Source: an uncultured Clostridia bacterium
GTDB lineage: Bacteria; Bacillota_A; Clostridia; Christensenellales; Aristaeellaceae
NCBI GenBank assembly: GCA_946408865.1
Contig: CAMJTZ010000015.1
Span: 1 to 22,677, forward strand
Length of the DNA stretch: 22,677 bases
Direction of reading: 5' to 3'
Shown: in pieces, positions 7,783 to 14,924 of the stretch
Numbering within the stretch: the stretch's first letter is position 1
How the letters are laid out: each line of letters starts with the position of its first letter
Program-made: the position numbers and the translations under genes
Notes under the pieces: generated by a model
Seen by the model: only the letters and a program-made list of their open reading frames with translations
What the model was told of the DNA's origin: nothing
Database searches by the model: none

Positions 7783-8561
7783 ATAATATCGTCCCGCAGG
7801 CGGTACAGGGTCGCACCGCATTTTTTCATACAGAAGAAGCTGACCCAGTCGTCAATCTGCATTTCAGAATCAAACAGCACATAACCGTAGCGGGTGCCGT
7901 CGATGCGCTTGCCTTTCCGGTTGCTGTCCATGGAGTGGACGGTGTTGGTTTCCGGATCGTAATCCGAGATGAAGATGGCGCTGTGCGCCCCTTTGCCGCC
8001 TCTGTAATCGCCTGTCATCTGGAAATAGTCCCCGCGCTGCACCTGCTTCATGAAAGCCAGCGCACGCTCGCGGTTCTCCTCCTTGCTCTGCTTGGAGTCG
8101 TACAGGAACTGGGCGGCTTCCGTAAAGGGATTGCCTTTGGAGGCGGGAACGTCTTCCCAGCAGTAGCCGTAGGAGTAGGGCCTGCACTGCTTTTCCGGCA
8201 TGTTGTTCGGGATTTTCAGCTGCAGGTCCGGGAATTCCGCCATCCGGTACTTGTCCCGGTTCTGGCGGAAAAGATGAACAGTGAAATTTTTGCATACGTA
8301 GATGTCGCTTTTCAGGTAAGCCCTCTGGGGTTTCCCGTCGGCTTTGACGTACAGCTCCCAGCCCAGGGTAATGATATCGTCGATAAAGCTCTCCCGTGCG
8401 GTACGTCCGGCCGGGGTTTCCGTTGCTTCCGGCTCCGGGAGCGTCCCGTCGGGATTCAGGATGATATCCTCCACGTCGATATCCTCTTCCGCGAAGGCGG
8501 CGCAGGAGAACATAAACAGCGCGCACAGCGCGAGGCAAAGCATTTTCTTGATTACGGCCAT
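7767..8561 (-). CDS. Secreted NlpC/P60-like (papain-fold) putative cysteine hydrolase
   Basis: The 264-residue product begins with a signal peptide (KKMLCLALCALFMF core) and a probable signal peptidase I site after AFA, residue 24. A short acidic and proline-containing linker (about 25-55) precedes a single domain. The domain has a Cys in DIYVCKNF (Cys90) and a His in KGAHSAIFISDYD (His193), then Asp/Asn residues in HSMDSN (about 212-214). This order resembles NlpC/P60 and YiiX-type papain-fold hydrolases of the cell wall or of amide bonds. It is a fold-level inference, and a specific family is not recognised. The ATG at 8561 is chosen for its AGAGGT site. The gene has its own strong promoter and shares GATTGCA motifs with the divergent lacI gene, so it may respond to the same regulator. 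Confidence 0.7.
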   Translation of the reverse strand: MAVIKKMLCLALCALFMFSCAAFAEEDIDVEDIILNPDGTLPEPEATETPAGRTARESFIDDIITLGWELYVKADGKPQRAYLKSDIYVCKNFTVHLFRQNRDKYRMAEFPDLQLKIPNNMPEKQCRPYSYGYCWEDVPASKGNPFTEAAQFLYDSKQSKEENRERALAFMKQVQRGDYFQMTGDYRGGKGAHSAIFISDYDPETNTVHSMDSNRKGKRIDGTRYGYVLFDSEMQIDDWVSFFCMKKCGATLYRLRDDIIFAGD

Positions 8562-8602
8562 AGGAAAAATACCTCTCAGGTCTGAAACGGATTTTCGCGG
8601 AT

Positions 8603-8631
8603 ATTATAGAACAAACCGTCTTTTTGTGCAA
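8603..8631 (-). promoter_or_regulatory. Sigma-70-type promoter of the secreted hydrolase gene
   Basis: On the minus strand TTGCAC (8631-8626) and a perfect TATAAT (8608-8603) are separated by 17 bases. Predicted transcription starts near 8596. The -35 hexamer overlaps a TGATTGCA motif (8634-8627 on this strand) that also occurs at the lacI promoter, so a repressor bound there would block this promoter. Confidence 0.8.
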
Positions 8632-8762
8632 TCATTCCGGCTTTCCGGCATCCGGGAAAGATGAAAAAGAAAACGATTGCGAGAACACATGGGAACAAAT
8701 TACATTTTGTACGGACATGTTGGAAACGGGAAAAAAACATACAAAAACAACAAAAAACGGCC

Positions 8763-8791
8763 TTGACAAGTAAAATGCAAAGGTATATGAT
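8763..8791 (+). promoter_or_regulatory. Sigma-70-type promoter of the lacI-led glycan operon
   Basis: A consensus TTGACA (8763-8768) and TATGAT (8786-8791) are separated by 17 bases. Predicted transcription starts near 8798, directly within the palindromic operator. Confidence 0.85.
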
Positions 8792-8796
8792 CTGAT

Positions 8797-8810
8797 TGCA
8801 AACGATTGCA
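8797..8810 (+). promoter_or_regulatory. Predicted LacI-family operator (cre-like palindrome)
   Basis: TGCAAACGATTGCA has inverted TGCAA/TTGCA arms and matches the LacI/CcpA-type pattern TGnAAnCGnTTnCA. It covers the predicted start of the lacI transcript, a usual position for autorepression. The core AAACGATTGC recurs at 8671-8680. GATTGCA also occurs at 8794-8800 and at 8841-8847, where it overlaps the lacI start codon. The rest of the 285-base space between 8561 and 8847 is A-rich sequence and I see no other feature in it. Confidence 0.65.
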
Positions 8811-8846
8811 GAAGTTGCAAAATCGTGAAACAGAAGGAGCGATTGC

Positions 8847-9848
8847 ATGGTCCGTCTCAAGGATATTGCGGAAGCGTGCGGTGTCTCGGTCGCGACGGTG
8901 TCCCGGGCACTGAACGGACTGACCAATGAAAACAAAGAGCGGACTTCATTTATTTGCCAGACAGCGAAGGAGATGGGCTATTATCCGAACGCGGCAGCCC
9001 GCACGCTGAAGACAAGCCGCTCCAGCAACATCGGCATTCTGTATGAAGACCGGATGAATCATGAATATTTCAGTTCCCTGCTGGATGAACTGCGGTCCGA
9101 GGCGGAGAAGTCCGGCTACGACCTGACGCTGATCGGGCAGAACGGCGGCCGGGGCGGTGAGAACTATTACGATCACGCACGCCGGCGTAATCTTGACGGC
9201 GTGGTGGTGATCCAGGCGGATTTCGATTCCGCCAATGTCATCCGCCTGGCCAGCAGCGATATGCCGTCCGTAGTGATCGATCATGTATATGAAGGCTGCG
9301 ACTGCGTCAGCAGTGACAACCGGGCCAGCATGGAACGGATCGTCCGTTATGTTTACGGGCACGGACACCGGAATATCGCCTGCATTACGGGGCAGCCGGG
9401 CGCGGTGGAGAAGGAAAGACTGGCCGGATACTACAAGGTCTGCGCGGAACTCGGTATCCGGGTTCCGGAGGGCTTTGTGAGGGAAGGGAAATATCACGAT
9501 CCGGAAGGCTGCAAGGCGATCGTGCGGGAACTGCTGAGCGGCGCGGAGAAACCGACCTGCATCCTGTGTCCGGACGATTACAGCTGTCTCGGCGCCCTGT
9601 GGGATCTGAAGGCTTCTGGCATGAAGATTCCGGAGGAAGTCAGTCTCATCGGCTATGACGGCATCCGGATGACCCGGATGATCCAGCCGAAGCTGACGAC
9701 CTACCGGCAGAACACCGAAGTGATTGCCCGGGAAACGATCGGCCTCCTGATTGAGGCGATCGAGGCCCCGGAAGAGCACCAGCCCCGGCAGATTACGGTG
9801 GAAGGGATGCTGCTGGAAGGCGACACGCTGAGCGAGCTTTCCCGCTGA
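8847..9848 (+). CDS. LacI-family transcriptional regulator
   Basis: The 333-residue protein has an N-terminal LacI helix-turn-helix (KDIAEACGVSVATVSRALNG, about residues 5-24) and hinge helix region (NAAARTLKTSRS, about 48-59). A periplasmic-binding-protein-like sugar-sensing domain (about 60-330) follows, with recognisable strands at SSNIGILYEDR, HRNIACITG and SLIGYDGIRMTRM. It is the first gene of the glycan operon, 63 bp before the triple-module gene with no terminator between, so it should be co-transcribed and regulate itself. AAGGAG lies eight bases before the ATG. The effector is presumably a sugar released from the glycan that the operon handles, but its identity cannot be read. Confidence 0.95.
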   Translation: MVRLKDIAEACGVSVATVSRALNGLTNENKERTSFICQTAKEMGYYPNAAARTLKTSRSSNIGILYEDRMNHEYFSSLLDELRSEAEKSGYDLTLIGQNGGRGGENYYDHARRRNLDGVVVIQADFDSANVIRLASSDMPSVVIDHVYEGCDCVSSDNRASMERIVRYVYGHGHRNIACITGQPGAVEKERLAGYYKVCAELGIRVPEGFVREGKYHDPEGCKAIVRELLSGAEKPTCILCPDDYSCLGALWDLKASGMKIPEEVSLIGYDGIRMTRMIQPKLTTYRQNTEVIARETIGLLIEAIEAPEEHQPRQITVEGMLLEGDTLSELSR

Positions 9849-9869
9849 AAGGCGGAAGCGATAAAGAAG

Positions 9870-9887
9870 GTTTCAATAAAATGAAAC
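9870..9887 (+). other. Small stem-loop before the triple-module gene
   Basis: GTTTCA and TGAAAC form a 6-bp stem around an AT-rich six-base loop, ending nine bases before the AAGGAGGAG ribosome site. It has no U-tract, so it is not a terminator. It might protect the 5' end of a processed mRNA for the highly translated downstream gene. This role is speculative. Confidence 0.3.
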
Positions 9888-9911
9888 ATATATAAAAGGA
9901 GGAGAAACAAA

Positions 9912-11453
9912 ATGAAGAAGACCCTGGCCTTAATCCTTTGTCTGGCGCTCGCGCTGGGCATGATCCCCGCGTTCGCTGAAGAAGCTGCGGCCGCCAAAGT
10001 CGAGGCCTATATCGCCTATGCGAACAGCGACTGGTCTATTTCCTACTGGAACGACGGCGCGGAGACCGCTGTTGTGGCGAAGAACGCTGAAATCACCGGC
10101 GCCGGCAGCTACACGGTCGGACTTGATTTCACCGCCGCTGCTCCCGACGGCGTGGATACCGCTTTCAATGCGCTGGTTGTCAGCGGCGCGATTGAAGCTT
10201 ATCCGAAGATGTGCCTGAACATCACCGCGATCCGCATCAACGGTGAAGCGGTTGAGTTCGCGAAGGGCTACACCAACGATGAAGAAGGCAAGACCCGCAT
10301 GAACATCTACAACGAATGGGCAGCCCCCGGTGCGGACGCCCGTTCAGTTGACAACGTAACCGAAGACAAGACTGCCGTCATGGTAGCCAAGGAAGTGTTC
10401 ACAGGCGTCAAGACCATGGAAGTGGACTTCGACGTGGTTCCCCTGGAAGTCACTGCTGCCATCGTGATGGCGGACAGCGCCTGGGCTGTACAGTACTGGA
10501 ACGACGGCGCTGAAACTGCCATTACCGCGAAGAACGCAGAAATCAAGGGTGAAGGCACCTACACCGTAGGTCTGGAATTCCCGGAAGCTTTCAGCGGTCT
10601 CGCATTCGCGGCTGTGAAGCTCAACAACGGCAACATCGCCTATCCCGGCTACTTCATCGACGTGAAGGAAGTCAAGGTTAACGGCACCGCAATCGAAGTC
10701 GCCAAGGGATACACCTCCTCCGACGATAAGATCGAAATGCGCTGCAATCTGTTCAACGAATGGGTCGGCGAGCTGCCTGCGGATGCCCGCCGCGCGGACG
10801 GAAACCTGGAAGGTGCTTCCGCCGTCATCGTTGATCCCGCTGCTTTCCAGGATGTGAAGAGCATCGAAGCCACCTTCGATTTCATCTACGGCGAACCGCC
10901 GGTGGAAGAAAGCGAAACGATGACCGAGGAAGAAGCCAAGGCCGCGAAGGAAGCCGGATTCCATGCCTACATCGGCGTGCAGGGAACCGATACCTACGTG
11001 TTCCGCAATGCCTGGTATGACAACTACGGCCGCGACGATGCGGATCATCCTGAATTCTTCGGCCGCCTGACCGGCTGGGATGCTGACAACAACGCAGTGG
11101 ATTACGGCGGAAGCTTCGCGGATGTGGAAATCACCAAGGACGGCGAATACACCGTTTCCCTGACCACCGGCGACATGGGCTTCGGCGACACCCAGGCGTT
11201 CAACCTGCTGTTTGTCTCCACCGATATCCCGAACAAACTGATGAAGGGCGGATTCCTGACCATCAGCGACGTAAAGACGAAGATCGGCAGCGGCTCCACC
11301 CAGGAAGGCGCGAACATCAATATCGATGAAGGCGATTACGCCCGGATCGATGTCATCAACACCTACGCGGCGGACGCCCCCTTCGGCTACAATGTTCCCG
11401 GCGCGAATGAAACCATCACCATCACCTTCACGGTGAGCGGAATGGCTGACTGA
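9912..11453 (+). CDS. Secreted protein with three repeats of an unnamed beta-rich module
   Basis: This 513-residue exported protein has a signal peptide (LALILCLALALG core, probable cleavage after AFA, residue 22) and three repeats. Repeat 1 (about 29-175) and repeat 2 (about 179-326) are close: both have YWNDGAETA, AEI.G.G.YTVGL, a V-K-V-N-G or I-R-I-N-G strand, KGYT, a NEW motif and an ADAR motif. Repeat 3 (about 349-510) is divergent, follows an acidic-lysine linker (EEEAKAAKEAG) and lacks the NEW motif. The same module forms the C-terminus of the GH5 enzyme later in the operon, so I infer a carbohydrate-binding role. There is no catalytic domain, no C-terminal membrane anchor and no sortase motif. 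The very strong AAGGAGGAG site and restricted codon choice suggest high expression. I do not recognise a named family for the module. Confidence 0.8.
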   Translation: MKKTLALILCLALALGMIPAFAEEAAAAKVEAYIAYANSDWSISYWNDGAETAVVAKNAEITGAGSYTVGLDFTAAAPDGVDTAFNALVVSGAIEAYPKMCLNITAIRINGEAVEFAKGYTNDEEGKTRMNIYNEWAAPGADARSVDNVTEDKTAVMVAKEVFTGVKTMEVDFDVVPLEVTAAIVMADSAWAVQYWNDGAETAITAKNAEIKGEGTYTVGLEFPEAFSGLAFAAVKLNNGNIAYPGYFIDVKEVKVNGTAIEVAKGYTSSDDKIEMRCNLFNEWVGELPADARRADGNLEGASAVIVDPAAFQDVKSIEATFDFIYGEPPVEESETMTEEEAKAAKEAGFHAYIGVQGTDTYVFRNAWYDNYGRDDADHPEFFGRLTGWDADNNAVDYGGSFADVEITKDGEYTVSLTTGDMGFGDTQAFNLLFVSTDIPNKLMKGGFLTISDVKTKIGSGSTQEGANINIDEGDYARIDVINTYAADAPFGYNVPGANETITITFTVSGMAD

Positions 11454-11475
11454 TTCACGAACTGACTTTTTCCCC

Positions 11476-11509
11476 GCGGCGGCGCTGAACCAGAGACCTG
11501 CGCCGCCGC
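11476..11509 (+). terminator. Intercistronic GC-rich hairpin (possible partial terminator)
   Basis: A perfect 10-bp inverted repeat, GCGGCGGCGC / GCGCCGCCGC, has a 14-base loop. It lies between the triple-module gene and the first permease gene. It is followed by ACTTCTTCC and not by a clean U-tract, so it more likely limits read-through or protects the 3' end of the upstream message than stops transcription fully. Confidence 0.5.
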
Positions 11510-11536
11510 ACTTCTTCCATGAAAAGAGGTTCATCC

Positions 11537-13033
11537 ATGCCTGATTTGACATCCCGTCCGGAACGCGTTTCCCTTCGGGTGCTGCGCATTCTTGCGGTGC
11601 TTGTGCTGCTGATGGTCTTCTTTCCGCCGTTCAATCCGGGAAGGATTTCCGCGCAGATCAGCGGCAACCTTACACTGCTGACATCCGCCACATCGTATTC
11701 GACGGTGACGACGAAGCTCAGCGCCTACATGTCGGAGGGCAACCGCTTTGCGCTGCGCGCCTCCGACATGCAGCAATCCATGACCGGCTGCGCGATGGTG
11801 CTGGCCGGCGCCGTGCTGGGCGCGATCGGCGCCTGTGTTTCCCTGGGCAACCGGAAAATGCGCCGCTGGGGCGTCTGGTTCCCGGTGGCGGGCGGCGCGC
11901 TGATCCTTGGCGGCCTTGCGCTTAACCGCGCGGCCTTCACGCAGATCGAAGCATTCGTAAAGGGAATGGATCTGCCGGCATCGCATATTGAGGAACACCT
12001 GAAGAACCTTGCGCTGCAGTGGCCGGATTTCGCGCACACCGCCTGGATGGCGGGCGGCATCCTGCTGCTGGCGTCGTCCCTGACGGCCGCGTTTTTCGCG
12101 TACCGGCGGAAGTGCGCAGAGCCGAAGGCAGAGATGGAAGAGAAGTACAAGCTCTTCATCATGTTCCTGCCGGTGCTGATCCTGTCGTTCGTGTTTGCCT
12201 ATCTGCCGATTTACGGCTGGCGTTACGCGTTCTACAACGCCAAGGCCGGGGATGAACTGACGAAAGAGCTTTTTGTCGGGTTTGACAATTTCAGGCTGCT
12301 GATCAACGATCCCGGCTTCTCCTCGAAGATCCTGCAGGTGCTGCGGAACACCCTGATTATGAGCGGCCTGGGCATCGCGACGAGCTGGCTGCCGATTGCT
12401 TTCGCGATCCTGCTGGCGGAGGTCCGGAACACGAAGTTCCAGCGCGCGGTGCAGACGCTGACGACGATCCCGAACTTCCTGAGCTGGGTGCTCGTCTACG
12501 CGGTCGCACTGTCCATCTTCGCGGCGGACGGCCTGGTCAACAACCTTTCCAACATGATCAATCCGGCGGCCTTTGTCCGTACGGACTATCTTGCCACAGC
12601 GGACGGCACATGGATCAAGATGCTCCTGTGGGGAACCTGGAAAGGCCTGGGCTGGAGCGCGATCATCTATGTGGCCGGCATTGCCGGCATCGACCAGCAG
12701 CTGTATGAAGCGGCAAAGGTGGACGGCGCCAACCGTTTCCGCTGCATCTGGCATATCACGGTGCCGGGCCTGATCCCGACCTATATGGTCATGCTGCTGA
12801 TGAGCGTGGCCGGTATTCTCAGCAACGGCATGGAACAGTATCTGGTTTTCTCGAATCCGTACAACGGGGACTACATTCAGGTGCTGGATCTGTATGTGTA
12901 CAATCTCGGTATCGGCAACAACCAGCTCTCTGTCTCCACGGTAATCGGCATTCTCAAATCGCTGATCGCGGTGGTCCTGCTCTTCGGCGCCAACGGCATC
13001 TCCAAGGCTGTCCGCGGCGAGAGCATTATATAA
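11537..13033 (+). CDS. ABC sugar permease (LplB-like) with an extra N-terminal membrane domain
   Basis: The C-terminal 295 residues (about 203-498) are a binding-protein-dependent transport permease of the LplB type. They have the opening segment FIMFLPVLILSFVFAYLPIYGW, a GFDNF motif and the EAA loop (YEAAKVDGANRF, about 390-401) that contacts the ATPase. This family normally has about 300 residues. Here about 200 residues precede the core, with likely membrane segments near 15-33, 82-101, 110-128 and 167-188 and a Ser/Thr-rich external loop (about 42-60). I do not recognise this extension. The start is placed at 11537 because AGAGGT lies six bases upstream, while the ATG at 11519 has no ribosome site. 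The next permease follows after 12 bp. No ATPase is encoded nearby, so a shared MsmK-type ATPase elsewhere is likely. Confidence 0.92.
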   Translation: MPDLTSRPERVSLRVLRILAVLVLLMVFFPPFNPGRISAQISGNLTLLTSATSYSTVTTKLSAYMSEGNRFALRASDMQQSMTGCAMVLAGAVLGAIGACVSLGNRKMRRWGVWFPVAGGALILGGLALNRAAFTQIEAFVKGMDLPASHIEEHLKNLALQWPDFAHTAWMAGGILLLASSLTAAFFAYRRKCAEPKAEMEEKYKLFIMFLPVLILSFVFAYLPIYGWRYAFYNAKAGDELTKELFVGFDNFRLLINDPGFSSKILQVLRNTLIMSGLGIATSWLPIAFAILLAEVRNTKFQRAVQTLTTIPNFLSWVLVYAVALSIFAADGLVNNLSNMINPAAFVRTDYLATADGTWIKMLLWGTWKGLGWSAIIYVAGIAGIDQQLYEAAKVDGANRFRCIWHITVPGLIPTYMVMLLMSVAGILSNGMEQYLVFSNPYNGDYIQVLDLYVYNLGIGNNQLSVSTVIGILKSLIAVVLLFGANGISKAVRGESII

Positions 13034-13045
13034 GGGGGTGCGCAC

Positions 13046-14899
13046 ATGGACGAGCGAAAAGGATTTCTGAGCCGCCGTGTCACCCTGAAGGGCTGGCAGA
13101 AACTGCTGCTGGTGCTGGGGTGCACCCTTCTGGCCGCAGCCGCCTCCTGGCTGTACTGTGAAAAGATTGCTTCTCCCGTTTACACCACATCGGTGCGGGC
13201 GCAGCTGCACATCCTTGACACGGAGTCGCTGGCGTCCTCCGGCGATACTTCACTGACGAAGATCACGCTGGATATTCCCTCCGGGCTGCGGGAGGAGCTG
13301 TCCGCCGTGGGCAGCGGCAGCAAAGGGATCTTCTACCGGAACATTTCGGACGATATTAAAGCATCCACCGGTGAACTGATGAAGCCCAAGGAACTGAAGA
13401 ATATGATCAGTGTTTCCGCGGACGCCGCGGACGCGGATCACCGGACGATCCTGATTACGGTGAAGAACAGCGATCCTGCCGCCGCGGAAAGGATCGCCGA
13501 CGCCGCCGGAAGGCAGTTCAGCACGCTCGTGTTCGGCACGGCTGACGCGCAGGGTGCGGAGATCACAAGGCAGGAAACGGATGAAAAGAACGTTGTCCGC
13601 GTGGCTTTCCGGGTGAAGGAGGACGCGGTTTCCTCCCTGCCGGACAAGTTCCTCGGAAAAACACTGGATCTGGTTACACCGCTGAAGAAGTATCTGACGG
13701 ACGCCGCTTTCTGCGAGGAAGCGGCCGGACGGGCCGGTCTTGCCGGAAAGGGAAACGAAGTCCGCAAAAAGATCAGTCTTGCCACCACGGCGGATCCGTC
13801 GGAAATGACGCTGCGGGCCTCCTGGACGGATCCGGAGAGCGCGAAGAAGCTGGTCACTGCCATCGGTCAGACCGCGGCGGACCGGATCTTCGGCGGTACG
13901 GCGGAAGTCTGGCAGGCGTCTGTGGACGAACCGGTTGTGCTCAGCGAAAACGTGAAGGAATGGCCCCGCACAGGGCTCATCGTCGCGCTGGTGACGCTGA
14001 TCGCGCTGATTGTCAGCTACGCGCTGTTCTCCCAGCAGCCGCTGTTTGACACCGTCATTGTGATCTTCTTTATCCTGTTTACGTTTATCTGCGTTTTCCC
14101 GTTCTATTACCTGTTCATCAACACGATTTCGGACAACAACCTGGTCGCGGGCGGACAGATCAACTTCCTGCCGCAGGGAATCCATTTCGGAAACTACAGC
14201 CGGATTCTCGGGCAGCAGGAACTGAAGAACGCGCTGGTTGTGACCGTGGGCCGGACGATCCTGGGCACCGCGCTGATGGTCCTGACGTCCGCCTGGGCGG
14301 GATATCTGGTCACCAAGCAGAAAATGTGGCACCGCTCCTTCTGGTACCGGGCACTGGTTGTCACGATGTATTTCAACGCCGGCCTGATCCCATGGTACAC
14401 AAACATGCTGATGCTGGGCCTGACGGGAAACTTCCTGGCCTATATCATCCCGGGCATGGTGGCTCCTTACAATATCATCCTCGTGAAGACCTATATTGAG
14501 TCGATACCGGGGTCCCTGGAGGAAAGCGCCATTATCGACGGCGCGTCCACCTCCAAGGTCTTCCTGCGGATTATCCTGCCGCTGTCCATTCCGATTCTGG
14601 CGACCATCTCCATCTTCGGCGCGGTGGGGAACTGGAACTCCTTCCAGGATTCCCTGCTGCTGATGTCCTCGACGCCGAACCTGTATACGCTCCAGCACCG
14701 GCTGTACGTCTATCTGAACCAGACGACCAGCATCAATACGGAGCAGATCTCCGAACAGATGGCGCAGAACCTGCTGAACAACGGCATCACAACGAAATAC
14801 ACCATCGCGATGGTGACGATCATCCCGATCCTGCTGGTCTATCCGTTCATGCAGCGGTACTTTGTAAAAGGAATCATGCTGGGAGCCGTCAAAGGCTGA
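13046..14899 (+). CDS. ABC sugar permease (YtcP/CarB-like) fused to a Wzz/YveK-like ectodomain
   Basis: The 617-residue protein joins two parts. Residues about 331-617 are a MalG/YtcP-type permease with the EAA loop EESAIIDGASTSKVF (492-506) and the usual C-terminus (PFMQRYFVKGIMLGAVKG). Residues 1-330 resemble a chain-length-determinant (Wzz/YveK) protein: a membrane segment at about 18-37, an external region at about 41-306 and a second membrane segment at about 308-327. PVYTTSVRAQL follows the first segment and DEPVVLSENVKEWPRTG precedes the second, both typical Wzz positions. The external part appears duplicated: ISVSADAADADHRTILITVK then SDPAAAERIADA (about 121-154) parallels ISLATTAD then TDPESAKKLVTA (about 243-272). 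A GGGGGTG site precedes the ATG. The permease is certain; the Wzz assignment rests on pattern and topology. Confidence 0.9.
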   Translation: MDERKGFLSRRVTLKGWQKLLLVLGCTLLAAAASWLYCEKIASPVYTTSVRAQLHILDTESLASSGDTSLTKITLDIPSGLREELSAVGSGSKGIFYRNISDDIKASTGELMKPKELKNMISVSADAADADHRTILITVKNSDPAAAERIADAAGRQFSTLVFGTADAQGAEITRQETDEKNVVRVAFRVKEDAVSSLPDKFLGKTLDLVTPLKKYLTDAAFCEEAAGRAGLAGKGNEVRKKISLATTADPSEMTLRASWTDPESAKKLVTAIGQTAADRIFGGTAEVWQASVDEPVVLSENVKEWPRTGLIVALVTLIALIVSYALFSQQPLFDTVIVIFFILFTFICVFPFYYLFINTISDNNLVAGGQINFLPQGIHFGNYSRILGQQELKNALVVTVGRTILGTALMVLTSAWAGYLVTKQKMWHRSFWYRALVVTMYFNAGLIPWYTNMLMLGLTGNFLAYIIPGMVAPYNIILVKTYIESIPGSLEESAIIDGASTSKVFLRIILPLSIPILATISIFGAVGNWNSFQDSLLLMSSTPNLYTLQHRLYVYLNQTTSINTEQISEQMAQNLLNNGITTKYTIAMVTIIPILLVYPFMQRYFVKGIMLGAVKG

Positions 14900-14924
14900 C
14901 CCGCCTGAAAGGAGAAAAAGAAAC

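Noticed and set aside
8691..8760. Imperfect inverted repeats (ACAAA...TTTGT) in the A-rich region upstream of lacI
   Set aside because: The stem is only 5 bp and AT-rich, as expected by chance, and has no relation to the GATTGCA motif.
9849..9911. Separate promoter for the triple-module gene (TATAAA near 9891)
   Set aside because: No -35 element lies at a suitable distance and the gap is only 63 bases, so read-through from lacI is the simpler explanation, although an additional weak promoter is not excluded.
11519..11536. Start of the first permease at ATG 11519
   Set aside because: No Shine-Dalgarno sequence precedes it, while the ATG at 11537 has AGAGGT at a good distance.
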